This document shows, piece after piece, positions 7,193-15,320 of a stretch of DNA of 64,000 bases. Position 1 is the stretch's first letter. Each line of letters starts with the position of its first letter. The stretch spans positions 1-64,000 of the forward strand of contig FOPE01000005.1 of assembly GCA_900113385.1 (NCBI GenBank), given 5' to 3'. The notes beneath the pieces were generated by a model. It was not told the origin of the DNA and searched no databases. It saw only the letters and a list, made by a program, of their open reading frames with translations. Made by a program: the position numbers and the translations under genes. The DNA is from Lachnospiraceae bacterium C7 (GTDB lineage: Bacteria; Bacillota; Clostridia; Lachnospirales; Lachnospiraceae).

Positions 7193-9384
7193 CAAATGGT
7201 TCAGGAAATAATGGGACTAACATTCAGATTCACAACAATAATGGATATCCAGCTCAGAACTTTAAGCTAGTTAAAGCTAGTAACGATGGTGGATATTACC
7301 TTATGACAGAGTCTTCAGGATTCAAATCATGTGTTGAAGTAAAAGATGCATCTAAAACAAACGGTGCTAATGTTATCCAGTACCAGAAGTTAGGTGGAGA
7401 TAACCAAGTATGGTTCTTTGAAAGTGCTCCATGGCCAGCTTCAAATGGTAAATCAAATAACAACCCTCAACCAAAACCAAGTTCTTCAAACATTTTATCT
7501 AATGGTTGGTATTATATTAAAAATATTAACAGCCAAAAATATGTAGAAGTTACAAATGGAAAAGACGCAAACGGTGCTAATGTAGCACAGTTCCAAGGTA
7601 ATGATTCATCTTGCCAAAAATGGTATGTAACAAACCTTGGCAATAACTACATTACTCTTAAGACAGGTCTTCCAAGTGGTCGTATGATGGACGTTTACAA
7701 CGGAGAGAATAAAGACGGTGCTAATGTTCAAATCTTCGACAGAAATGGTGCTGATGCACAGACATTTAAAGTTGTAAAAAGTTCAAATGGAGCAGTATGT
7801 CTTTTATCTAAGTCAAGTGGAGAGACAAAAGCTCTTGACGTATATGGCAGTTCAGCAGATAACAATGCCAACCTCAATCTTTGGACTTACTCAGGAATCC
7901 CATGCCAGCAGTTCTTATTTGAAGCTATTGGCGGTGGATCAAGCTCACAAGGTGGAGCATCAGGAAACACTTCAGGAAATAAAGAACATGTAGATGGATC
8001 ATTCCCAACACAGCAGATTAACATGGTTAACTGCCAAAACGGTAAAATGGTTACAGGTTCTTCTATTAATAAAGGTGTTTCTTCTAATGCAAACAGTTCA
8101 ACAGCAAACCGTTGGACAGTAAGCTTTGTTGGAAATGGAGTATTTAAAATTGTTAATGTAAATACAGGATATGTACTTGCACCAAGTAACAATAATGCTT
8201 CAAACGGAGCATCTGTTGTAACAACAGGTTCTACTTCAAGCAAAGCCCAGTGGTGGGTTGTTAAAGCTTCAAAGAATGATGATCAAGGAACAGGCTTAAA
8301 CTACACAATCGTAAACTATGCTAACCAGAGTCTTGCATTAACTGTATCTGGTAATGGTTATGTTTTAGCAGGTAACTCTAAATCAGCTTCTCAATCATTT
8401 AGAATTAATTCATATGGTCTTGAAGGATTTGGTGGATACTGTAAAGATATGTACGGTAGAGAAAAAGCTTGTACTATCGGTGGACTTTTAGGTGAAACTG
8501 TAAAAGTAAACAACGTTTCAGAATTACAGAAATACGCTAATGGTTCAACACCTTATACAATTGTTATTAATAACAATATTAGTGCTAATGCACTTACAAA
8601 AGTAAATGTAGGTAGAAACAAGACATTTATTGGTTCATACGGAAGAAATACTTTATATAATATTCACTTTAGAAATATTTCTAATTCCGGAAATAATATC
8701 TATAAAAATATTACATTTAGTCACGACGTAAGAATTAATAATAATGATGATATCCAGATGTATATTTCAGATGGTCCAAACTTCTGGTTAGACCACTGTA
8801 CATGGACAGGACATGACATGTATAAAGATGAAAATATTCACCATAATGATACAGATAAATTTGTATATGTTGGACTTAAAGCATCATTCGTAACAGTATC
8901 TGCATGTAATTTCGGTGGACATAAATATGGTCTTATTTTAGGCTATCCACAGGAAAATGGTAGAGGAACATACGATGGATATCCATGTATGACTATTTGT
9001 AACAACTACTTCCATTCAACAATTACAAGAGCACCAGGACTTATGCGTTATGGTAATTATCATGTATATAACAACTATATTTATGACTTTAATATAGGTT
9101 ATACACCATACACAGATTGTACAATTTTCTCAGAGAAAAACTGCTTTGAAAAAGGAAAACAAGCTGGAGCTCCAATTAATGGAAATGGTAATAACAGTCA
9201 TTTCGTAGATTATGGTTCAACAACAGATCAAAGTTATTATAAGATCTATAACATTGGTACAGTTAACTGGAACCCTTCTAGTAACTACAGTTACAAAACA
9301 AGAAATGCAGCAGATGCAAAAGCATGGGCGTTAAGTAATGCAGGTTCACGTTCATCAGGCAGATTAGCTTATGCTGTAGACTAA
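7108..9384 (+). CDS. Pectate lyase, polysaccharide lyase family 1, with ricin-type (CBM13-like) lectin repeats; main part of the frameshifted gene
   Basis: The enzyme cleaves pectate by beta-elimination outside the cell. The part from 7126 on continues the lectin region: repeats ending in NFKLV, VWFFE, QKWYV, QTFKV and QQFLF form two to three beta-trefoils, followed by a low-complexity linker and a further lectin-like segment. The last 330 residues are the lyase, with FWLDHCTW, VTVSACNFGGHKYGLILGY and TRAPGLMRYGNYHVYNNY matching the family 1 signatures, the last holding the catalytic Arg region. The ATG at 7108 is only the first in this frame; it has no ribosome site and overlaps the 5' fragment, so the gene is really read from 6869. 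A strong terminator follows, so it is a single-gene unit. Confidence 0.85.
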   Translation: MGFRKNNSNGTFRIHPATDMSGGKSLDVANGSGNNGTNIQIHNNNGYPAQNFKLVKASNDGGYYLMTESSGFKSCVEVKDASKTNGANVIQYQKLGGDNQVWFFESAPWPASNGKSNNNPQPKPSSSNILSNGWYYIKNINSQKYVEVTNGKDANGANVAQFQGNDSSCQKWYVTNLGNNYITLKTGLPSGRMMDVYNGENKDGANVQIFDRNGADAQTFKVVKSSNGAVCLLSKSSGETKALDVYGSSADNNANLNLWTYSGIPCQQFLFEAIGGGSSSQGGASGNTSGNKEHVDGSFPTQQINMVNCQNGKMVTGSSINKGVSSNANSSTANRWTVSFVGNGVFKIVNVNTGYVLAPSNNNASNGASVVTTGSTSSKAQWWVVKASKNDDQGTGLNYTIVNYANQSLALTVSGNGYVLAGNSKSASQSFRINSYGLEGFGGYCKDMYGREKACTIGGLLGETVKVNNVSELQKYANGSTPYTIVINNNISANALTKVNVGRNKTFIGSYGRNTLYNIHFRNISNSGNNIYKNITFSHDVRINNNDDIQMYISDGPNFWLDHCTWTGHDMYKDENIHHNDTDKFVYVGLKASFVTVSACNFGGHKYGLILGYPQENGRGTYDGYPCMTICNNYFHSTITRAPGLMRYGNYHVYNNYIYDFNIGYTPYTDCTIFSEKNCFEKGKQAGAPINGNGNNSHFVDYGSTTDQSYYKIYNIGTVNWNPSSNYSYKTRNAADAKAWALSNAGSRSSGRLAYAVD

Positions 9385-9427
9385 TTAGGGCTTAATGATA
9401 TATATTAAGTACTAGTTTTACAAAAGG

Positions 9428-9468
9428 CCTCACAAGGTAAATCATTTGATAACCTTGTGAGGTTTTTT
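9428..9468 (+). terminator. Rho-independent terminator after the pectate lyase
   Basis: CCTCACAAGGT (9428-9438) pairs perfectly with ACCTTGTGAGG (9452-9462), followed by TTTTTT. Confidence 0.9.
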
Positions 9469-9555
9469 ATTGCTAATAAATGCGACAAATATGGGCAATA
9501 AAGAAGAATTGTATATAAAAAATAAATGAAATTCACAAAAACTTCACATAATTTA

Positions 9556-9582
9556 TTAGCACTCACTATTGACGAGTGCTAA
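9556..9582. promoter_or_regulatory. CIRCE operator (HrcA binding site) of the Hsp20 genes
   Basis: The site reads TTAGCACTC-N9-GAGTGCTAA, a perfect match to the CIRCE consensus. The HrcA repressor binds this element until heat stress removes it. It overlaps the -35 box of the promoter at 9569-9597, so bound HrcA would block RNA polymerase. Confidence 0.95.
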
Positions 9583-9597
9583 TAAAGGTGGTATAAC
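9569..9597 (+). promoter_or_regulatory. SigA-type promoter of the Hsp20 pair
   Basis: TTGACG (9569-9574) and TATAAC (9592-9597) are 17 bases apart, with TGG just before the -10. The -35 box overlaps the right half of CIRCE. The leader to the first start codon is about 100 bases. Confidence 0.65.
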
Positions 9598-9702
9598 ATA
9601 ATTACAGAAAAGAAAAAGAGATACAAAATAACAAAGAAAATTCTTATCTGGACAATAAATCAACATAGAAATAAAACTTATAATTTCAAGGAGGAATGAA
9701 TT

Positions 9703-10134
9703 ATGATGTTATCAAACTTTTTAAATGACAATTTTGCAAATGAATTTTTCGGAGATGCATTTAGTCCTCTGACTACATACAATTATGACTCAGCAAGCCA
9801 AGTTAGAATGCTAGTGGACATTCAAGAATTTAAAGATAGATTTGAAATCAGCGTTGACCTTCCAGGATATGAGAAAAGCGATATAGCTGTAGAATTAGAA
9901 GAAGGTTACCTTACAATTTCAGCTAAGAATGCTAGAAAAGAAGGAGAAAAAGAAGGTAGATATATCAGAAAAGAGAGACGATTTGGAGATAATCATAGAA
10001 GCTTTTACGTGGGAGAAGAAGTTACACAAGAGGATATTAAAGCAAGATTTGCAAGAGGTGTATTAACAGTAAAAGTTGCAAAGAAACAACCAGAACCAAA
10101 GGTTGAGCAAAATAGATATATTTTAATTGGATAA
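9703..10134 (+). CDS. Small heat-shock protein, Hsp20/alpha-crystallin family (first copy)
   Basis: This ATP-independent chaperone holds unfolding proteins in the cytoplasm. It has a short N-terminal arm (MMLSNFLNDNFANEFFGDAF), the alpha-crystallin domain at about residues 30-130 with the conserved DLPGYEKSDIAVELEEGYLTISA and the A-x-x-x-x-GVLTV strand, and a short tail. The I-x-I/V anchoring motif is only weakly represented (YILIG). AAGGAGG precedes the double ATG. A similar gene follows 160 bases on, and CIRCE lies upstream, so heat induction through HrcA is expected. Confidence 0.95.
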   Translation: MMLSNFLNDNFANEFFGDAFSPLTTYNYDSASQVRMLVDIQEFKDRFEISVDLPGYEKSDIAVELEEGYLTISAKNARKEGEKEGRYIRKERRFGDNHRSFYVGEEVTQEDIKARFARGVLTVKVAKKQPEPKVEQNRYILIG

Positions 10135-10294
10135 TTTATTTGCTTGAGAAATCAATAACAAAAATCAACAATGGAATTCAAAAGTGAAATTCAACATAGT
10201 TGATTTGTTGGCATAAAAAAGAATTATTCAATTTTTATATAGTAATAAAACAACAATAAAAACAAAACACAAACTTTTCAAGGAGGAATGAACT

Positions 10295-10729
10295 ATGATG
10301 TTACCTAGCTTTTTAAATGACAATTTTACAGACGACTTTTTTGGAGATATGTTTAGCTACCCATTAAGAGGCGTCGAATCAAGATTTTCAGGAATGAGCG
10401 CAGATGTTCAGGAATTCGATGATAAGTATCAGATGGATATAGAACTACCTGGATATGACAAATCGGATGTTGTTGCTGAACTTAAAGATGGTTATTTGAC
10501 AATTTCTGCAAAACATTCTGAAAATAAAGATGAAAAAGATGAAGAAGGCAAATATATCAGACGTGAAAGATACCAAGGAGAATGCCACAGAAGCTTCTAT
10601 GTTGGTGATGAGATAAAACAAGATGATATAAGTGCTAAATTCAACAATGGAGTTTTAACTATCGACATTAAAAAAGTAGAAGAAAAGCCACAAGTAGAAG
10701 AAAAACACACAATTGCCATAGAAGGATAA
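10295..10729 (+). CDS. Small heat-shock protein, Hsp20/alpha-crystallin family (second copy)
   Basis: This paralogue of the preceding gene has the same layout: arm MMLPSFLNDNFTDDFFGD, crystallin domain with ELPGYDKSDVVAELKDGYLTISA and NNGVLTIDI, and tail HTIAIEG, which contains an I-x-I anchoring motif that the first copy lacks. The ribosome-site region CAAGGAGGAATGAA and the first codons are nearly identical to those of copy one, so the duplication included the translation start. No terminator or second CIRCE lies between the copies, so both are probably on one heat-induced transcript. The two may form mixed oligomers. Confidence 0.95.
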   Translation: MMLPSFLNDNFTDDFFGDMFSYPLRGVESRFSGMSADVQEFDDKYQMDIELPGYDKSDVVAELKDGYLTISAKHSENKDEKDEEGKYIRRERYQGECHRSFYVGDEIKQDDISAKFNNGVLTIDIKKVEEKPQVEEKHTIAIEG

Positions 10730-10751
10730 AAACAAACTTATCATTTTAAAA

Positions 10752-10786
10752 GCCCTGGTGGACGTAAGTCCGCTAGGGTGTTTTTT
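10752..10786 (+). terminator. Rho-independent terminator after the Hsp20 pair
   Basis: CCCTGGTGGAC and GTCCGCTAGGG pair around a GTAA loop (with G-T pairs) and are followed by TTTTTT. Confidence 0.88.
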
Positions 10787-10834
10787 GGGTGTTTTTAAGA
10801 GTTGGCGATACTTTAATGGACAGGAGGAATAGAT

Positions 10835-11638
10835 ATGAAAGAAAATAATTACAAAAATTTGATTTTAGATTTTTCGGATATTTATCAAGATGAAAAGGAT
10901 AAAAGATTTGAGTTTATTGATTGTAGAGATATTCCGGGAACAGATATGTATTGTACAGAATATGCAAAAGATGTACTTAATAAAAGGTTGAAAAGTTACC
11001 CGCCTCGAGGCATACATTTTATCGATTCGGGAAATTATCACTACATGACTAAATTTTTCGTGGAAAAAATAAATACTCCTTTTTCGCTTGTTCTGTTTGA
11101 TTTTCATAATGATATGCAAAGACCTTTGCTTGGAAATCTAACAAGTTGCGGAAGCTGGGCAAGAGAGTTGATAGATGGCAATGAATATCTTCAGCAGTTG
11201 ATTTTGATAGGACCTGAGGAAAAAACCATAGAAGCAGCAGATATAAAAAATAGAAAAAAATTAATAGGTATAAGTATAGAGGATATTGAAGCAAAAGCTT
11301 ATATGCCTATTTTGGAAAATAAATTTAATAGTTCATATCCAATCTATATATCAATAGACAAAGACGTGCTGTCAGAGCAATATGCAAGAACTAATTGGAA
11401 TCAAGGAACCATGAGTCTTAAAATATTAGAAGAATTAATAGAAGGATTTTTTGAGCATACAAAGGTTATTGGAGTTGACGTATGTGGGGAAAATTCTAAG
11501 ACAGAGCCTATTTTATCTGAGTTAAATGACGAAAAAATAAATAGGAGTACAGATGAAAAATTATATGATTTTATAGAACGTCTTGTAAAAGGAGATTATA
11601 GATATGGAAAAGGTGAAAATTTATGTTATGACTCATAA
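10835..11638 (+). CDS. Arginase/agmatinase/formimidoylglutamase-family hydrolase
   Basis: Ureohydrolases use two manganese ions to split guanidino or formimino groups. The metal ligands are kept: His in SGNYHYMT (where the family has GGDHS), the D-x-H-x-D set in LFDFHNDMQ, and D-x-D in ISIDKDVLS, followed by a Gly-rich turn and GVDVCGE. It is 267 residues, somewhat short, and diverged enough that the substrate cannot be named. AGGAGG precedes the ATG. The 3' end overlaps the DUF4422 gene by 35 bases, so the two are probably translated together. It is remote from the arg operon at the right end of the window, so arginine catabolism is not implied. Confidence 0.8.
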   Translation: MKENNYKNLILDFSDIYQDEKDKRFEFIDCRDIPGTDMYCTEYAKDVLNKRLKSYPPRGIHFIDSGNYHYMTKFFVEKINTPFSLVLFDFHNDMQRPLLGNLTSCGSWARELIDGNEYLQQLILIGPEEKTIEAADIKNRKKLIGISIEDIEAKAYMPILENKFNSSYPIYISIDKDVLSEQYARTNWNQGTMSLKILEELIEGFFEHTKVIGVDVCGENSKTEPILSELNDEKINRSTDEKLYDFIERLVKGDYRYGKGENLCYDS

Positions 11639-12653
11639 AGAGTTTACGCCACCAAGTGATCCTATTTACGTTCCATTTCATGTAAAAACAAAAATAGGGG
11701 ATAATATTGCAGAAAAAAATTGTTACTATAGTGAATTGACAGGTCTTTATTGGGTTTGGAAAAATGAAAAAGATGCAGATATTGTAGGAACCTGTCACTA
11801 TAGAAGGTATCTGCTTAACGATAATAAAAATATTTTTAACAAAGAAGAAATATGCCATATTTTAAAAAAATATGATGTTATAACAACAAAAACATTGGAT
11901 TTAAACTTCTCTTATTACTATGGTTTTGGAGAAAATCACAAGTATTATTACCTCGACGAAATTGAAAAAATTATAAAAGATATTAAACCTGAATATTATG
12001 ATATTTATGTAAAACTAGTAAATGAAAAACATACATATTTTGGAAATATGTTAATCTGTCGCAAAGATTTATATGATAAGTACATGGAGTGGTTATTTGA
12101 CATTTTTACAGAAGCAGAAAAAAGAATTGTGGTAGATGAAGAAGATTCATATCATAGAAGAATTTATGGGTTCATTTCTGAATTTTTGCAATATGTTTGG
12201 ATAAAATATAACAAATTAGATGTATACGAGACAATGGTTGGAATGTTAGGAGAAAAAGCAGAAACACGAGAAGTACGTCACAATCTTTTTGCTATGTTAG
12301 AAGAGGGAAAAGTGGATGATGCAAAACAATATATTCTTGATGCTAGAAAAAAACGTCCAGATATTTTGATGGAGGCTTCTGATGTAACCGGTGAACTTCA
12401 TATATGTATGGAAATTATTGCAATTGCAGGGCTTGAGCGACAAAAATACGGAAAAAGTATTTTAGATTATAGGAAAACTCACGATGAATTAATTGAGTTT
12501 TGCAATAGATTAAATACTTTTACAATTAGAAATATTAATAACGTTGATATAGAAAAAGAAAAGGCATGGTTAATAGATAACCATGCCACAGACGTTGCAT
12601 TTGAAGTAGCACAAAAATGTTTCGCAAATGCAAATAATGTTTGGAAAAAATGA
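11604..12653 (+). CDS. DUF4422 protein, putative glycosyltransferase-like
   Basis: The N-terminal 230 residues fit DUF4422, a domain found in capsule and exopolysaccharide clusters and thought to be a glycosyltransferase. Signs are VMTHKEF at the start, GDNIAEKNCYYSELTGLYWVWKN and the hallmark CHYRRYL. The last 115 residues are an extra helical region not typical of the domain. The start at 11604 lies inside the ureohydrolase gene and is preceded by AAAGGAG, which fits translational coupling. No other polysaccharide genes are nearby, so the acceptor is unknown. Expression probably depends on the promoter of the ureohydrolase. Confidence 0.8.
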   Translation: MEKVKIYVMTHKEFTPPSDPIYVPFHVKTKIGDNIAEKNCYYSELTGLYWVWKNEKDADIVGTCHYRRYLLNDNKNIFNKEEICHILKKYDVITTKTLDLNFSYYYGFGENHKYYYLDEIEKIIKDIKPEYYDIYVKLVNEKHTYFGNMLICRKDLYDKYMEWLFDIFTEAEKRIVVDEEDSYHRRIYGFISEFLQYVWIKYNKLDVYETMVGMLGEKAETREVRHNLFAMLEEGKVDDAKQYILDARKKRPDILMEASDVTGELHICMEIIAIAGLERQKYGKSILDYRKTHDELIEFCNRLNTFTIRNINNVDIEKEKAWLIDNHATDVAFEVAQKCFANANNVWKK

Positions 12654-12658
12654 ATTCG

Positions 12659-12713
12659 TATGCGAGAAATTCTTATGCGAGAAAATCTTATGTAAGAAAA
12701 TCTTATGAGAGAG
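12659..12713. repeat. 15-bp tandem repeat, about 3.5 copies
   Basis: Copies of TATGCGAGAAAATCT with one to three changes start at 12659, 12674 and 12689, with a partial one at 12704. The array fills the gap between two converging genes and forms the last codons of the merR gene. No usable terminator is seen here. Confidence 0.7.
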
Positions 12714-13149
12714 GATCATCACCTGTATAATCTTCCCATTTTGGCCATGGACTATTTGAGTCGATGGCTTTTTTTATTTCAGAATAAAACCAAACCTTAT
12801 GATCTAAATGAAGCTGATTCATTTTAAGACGTTCGATTTTTTCACCAAGTTCTAAATTATGATTCTGTAATAAAGAAATTATATTGTCAATGTTTTCGAG
12901 AAGATTTTTATCGTATTTAAAAAAATCTTGCATCTTTGCAATACTTAGTCCAGTTTCTTTAAAACAGTTTATGGCCCGTAGTCTATTAATGTGTTCCTGC
13001 GTATAAATACGCTGGGAGGATTCCGTTCTTTGCACATTTTCCAAAAGCCCAATTTCTTCATAGTAACGTAGTGTAGAAGAAGGAACGTTAAACATATCAG
13101 AAATTTGGCGAATAGAATACGTGTCTTGCTTAGTATCTTTTTTTTCCAT
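12703..13149 (-). CDS. MerR-family transcriptional regulator
   Basis: The N-terminal winged helix fits MerR: YSIRQISDMFNVPSSTLRYYEEIGLL at residues 11-36, then the wing and INRLRAINCFKETGLSIAKM. A coiled-coil dimer helix follows (about 85-120), with a short tail. No cysteine metal site is present, so it belongs to the group sensing small molecules or stress. The start chosen gives 148 residues and follows AAGGAA; a longer frame reaching 13248 would add a meaningless hydrophobic leader. It is divergent from an aldo/keto reductase gene, its most likely target, with a dyad in the shared promoter region. Confidence 0.88.
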   Translation of the reverse strand: MEKKDTKQDTYSIRQISDMFNVPSSTLRYYEEIGLLENVQRTESSQRIYTQEHINRLRAINCFKETGLSIAKMQDFFKYDKNLLENIDNIISLLQNHNLELGEKIERLKMNQLHLDHKVWFYSEIKKAIDSNSPWPKWEDYTGDDPLS

Positions 13150-13259
13150 ATTGTAAAATTCCTTTTTTTTATTTAAAATTTTTGCGCAACTGAATGCGCA
13201 TTGCGTTTTGAATATAAGTATAAACTTAAAAATTAATATTGTAAACAAAAAAATAATGC

Positions 13260-13293
13260 TTGCATTAAAGTGTACTTGAAGTATTATTATAAT
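13260..13293 (+). promoter_or_regulatory. Probable MerR-regulated promoter of the aldo/keto reductase
   Basis: TTGCAT (13260-13265) and TATAAT (13288-13293) are 22 bases apart, or 16 if TATTAT at 13282 is the -10. The 11-bp palindrome TACTTGAAGTA (13273-13283) lies in the spacer, where MerR proteins bind to untwist over-long spacers. Confidence 0.45.
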
Positions 13294-13338
13294 AATATAT
13301 ACAAAATAATTAATAAAGAAAAGGAAAAGTGAGGAAAA

Positions 13339-14316
13339 ATGAAGTACAGAAGTGTAGGAAAATCTGGATTAAAAGTAAGTGAAATTGCATTGGGAAGTTG
13401 GATGACAGATTTGTCAGGAAGCGCTCAAGCGGAGGCGGCAAAGGAAACTGTAAAATTAGCATATGAAAAAGGAATAAACTTTTTTGATTGCGCAGATGCT
13501 TACAGTGGAGGGAAAGCAGAAAAATTTCTTGGAAAAGTATTAAAAGATTACAGAAGAAGTTCGTATGTGGTTTCAAGTAAGGTATTTTTTCCAACTGGAA
13601 GTGGTGCCAATGAATGGGGACTTTCAAGAAAACACATTTTTGAAAATATAGACCGTTCTCTTATGAACATGAATTTAGATTATATAGATTTATATTATTG
13701 TCATCGTTTCGATAAAACAACTCCTATGGAAGAAACTTTAAGAGCCTTAAGTGATTTAGTTACGCAGGGAAAAATCTTATATTATGGAGTTAGTGAAGAG
13801 TGGGGAGCTGCAAGAATTGAGGAAGCAGAAAAAATCATAGAAAAATATAATCTCCATCCATTAACATCAGTTCAGCCACAGTATAATATGATGGACCGCT
13901 ATATTGAACATGAAATTATGGATGTGTGTGAAAAGTATGGAATTGGTATTACACCATTTTCACCACTTGCTCAAGGACTTTTAACTGGAAAATATAAAAA
14001 AGGACAGCCTTATCCAAAAGGTTCAAGAGCAACTCATCAAGCAGATAGGCAAATTAACAATTTGCTTACAGATGAAAACCTAGATAAAGTAGATAAAGTA
14101 GAAAAAATAGCTGGTAATTTAGGCGTTAAAATGCCAGTTCTTGCCTTAGCATGGATATTAAGAAAAGATATTGTAAGCAGTGTCATTACAGGAGCAAGTA
14201 AAGCCTCTCAGCTCGAAAGTAATATTGCTGCAAGTGATTTAGTAATACCAGATGATGCCCTTGAAGAAATTGACAAAATACTTGGCTTTACTAAATTTGA
14301 AAGACATGTAGGATAG
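13339..14316 (+). CDS. Aldo/keto reductase
   Basis: This NADPH-dependent carbonyl reductase has a TIM-barrel fold. The catalytic tetrad is visible: Asp50 and Tyr55 in FFDCADAYSGG, Lys81 in SSKV and His122 in YCHR. The sequence around residues 95-125 (SRKHIFENIDRSLMNMNLDYIDLYYCH) is typical of the AKR subgroup related to potassium-channel beta subunits and YghZ. GAGG precedes the ATG and the length of 325 is usual. It is alone on its transcript and divergent from a MerR regulator, which suggests induction by reactive aldehydes or an alcohol substrate; the actual substrate is unknown. Confidence 0.92.
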   Translation: MKYRSVGKSGLKVSEIALGSWMTDLSGSAQAEAAKETVKLAYEKGINFFDCADAYSGGKAEKFLGKVLKDYRRSSYVVSSKVFFPTGSGANEWGLSRKHIFENIDRSLMNMNLDYIDLYYCHRFDKTTPMEETLRALSDLVTQGKILYYGVSEEWGAARIEEAEKIIEKYNLHPLTSVQPQYNMMDRYIEHEIMDVCEKYGIGITPFSPLAQGLLTGKYKKGQPYPKGSRATHQADRQINNLLTDENLDKVDKVEKIAGNLGVKMPVLALAWILRKDIVSSVITGASKASQLESNIAASDLVIPDDALEEIDKILGFTKFERHVG

Positions 14317-14535
14317 TTATTATAATTTAAAGGTTTAATCCTAATCTCAAATGTATTAGTAGAAAATAGTCGAAGTTAAAAAATTAAAGAAATTTCTCAA
14401 AAAGTTCGATAAAAAAGATATGTAAAAAGGCATAAGTGAGAATAATTCAATAAGTAACGCACTGATTATTTGTATAAAATAACGAAAAGTATTAAAAATA
14501 AATGTGAAAATTATTTAAAATACTCAAAAAAGAGA

Positions 14536-14563
14536 TTACTTTTTTTGAGAGGTGTGGTATAAT
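14536..14563 (+). promoter_or_regulatory. Promoter of ndk, overlapping a hairpin
   Basis: TTACTT (14536-14541) and TATAAT (14558-14563), 16 bases apart, with an extended -10 (TGG). The -35 overlaps a hairpin at 14523-14549 (CTCAAAAAA with TTTTTTGAG), which could act as a weak terminator of upstream transcription. Confidence 0.55.
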
Positions 14564-14608
14564 TGACTTATTCAAAAACTACGAATATATTTGGGGAGGT
14601 AAAAGAAA

Positions 14609-15034
14609 ATGGTAGAAAAGACATTATCTTTAGTAAAACCAGACGGTGTTGCCGGTAATCATATAGGTGAGATCTTAAATGATTATGAGAAAGCAGGTCT
14701 TAAGATCGTTGCTCTTAAAATGATTAAAATCAATAAAGAGTTTGCTAGACAGCACTACATCGATTTGAAGGACAAACCTTTTTATCAGGAGCTTGTTGAT
14801 TTTATCTCAAGTGCACCACTTGTAGCTTTGATTCTTGAAGGGGAAGATGCTGTTAATACAGTTAGAAGAATCAATGGTGCTACAGATCCTGCAGAAGCAG
14901 AAGAAGGAACTATTCGCAACAAATACGCAAAAGGTAAAACAGATAATACAGTACATGGATCTGATTCAGTTGAACATGCAAAGAGAGAAATCTCTATGTG
15001 GTTCCCAGAATACTTAGATGCATACTTATCATGA
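14609..15034 (+). CDS. ndk: Nucleoside diphosphate kinase
   Basis: It transfers the gamma-phosphate of ATP to other nucleoside diphosphates through a phosphohistidine, keeping NTP and dNTP pools balanced. The active-site His116 lies in NTVHGSDS, and the N-terminal KTLSLVKPDGV and the segment RRINGATDPAEAEEGTIRNKY match the family closely. The 141-residue length is standard. GGGGAGG precedes the ATG. It has its own promoter and a terminator downstream, so it forms a single-gene unit. Confidence 0.97.
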   Translation: MVEKTLSLVKPDGVAGNHIGEILNDYEKAGLKIVALKMIKINKEFARQHYIDLKDKPFYQELVDFISSAPLVALILEGEDAVNTVRRINGATDPAEAEEGTIRNKYAKGKTDNTVHGSDSVEHAKREISMWFPEYLDAYLS

Positions 15035-15059
15035 TTACTTTTTTTGCAGATTCAATTTG

Positions 15060-15180
15060 AAAATAAAAAACCAATAGTAGAAAATAGATACAACTAGAAA
15101 AAAACATAAAACTAACAAAAACAAACACAAAAAATAAACACAAAACAAACCAATAGTAAAAAATAAACCAATAAAAACAC
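15060..15180. repeat. A-rich, G-poor low-complexity spacer with AAACCAATAGTA repeats
   Basis: Between ndk and its likely terminator the plus strand is nearly all A and C. AAACCAATAGTA occurs at about 15069 and again near 15147, with a partial copy just after, and ACAAAAACAAACAC-type words in between. It is not a gene or a CRISPR array. Confidence 0.5.
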
Positions 15181-15201
15181 AATAGCTTATGTCACTTTAA
15201 T

Positions 15202-15262
15202 AAAGGCAGTTATCCTTACTTTAATAGCGGAAGTTTGGAGACTGCCTTTGTTTGATTTTATG
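15202..15262 (+). terminator. Probable terminator of ndk
   Basis: AAAGGCAGT (15202-15210) pairs with ACTGCCTTT (15241-15249) around a 30-base loop with some inner pairing; GTTTGATTTT follows. The T tract is broken, so efficiency is uncertain. Confidence 0.55.
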
Positions 15263-15280
15263 CTAAGATTGTGCCATAAT
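15252..15280 (+). promoter_or_regulatory. Promoter of the thioesterase/aminopeptidase pair
   Basis: TTGATT (15252-15257) and CATAAT (15275-15280) are separated by 17 bases, about 40 bases before the first start codon. Confidence 0.45.
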
Positions 15281-15320
15281 ATACAATGATGGAGTACAAA
15301 AAGGAATGGAGTGATTTTTT

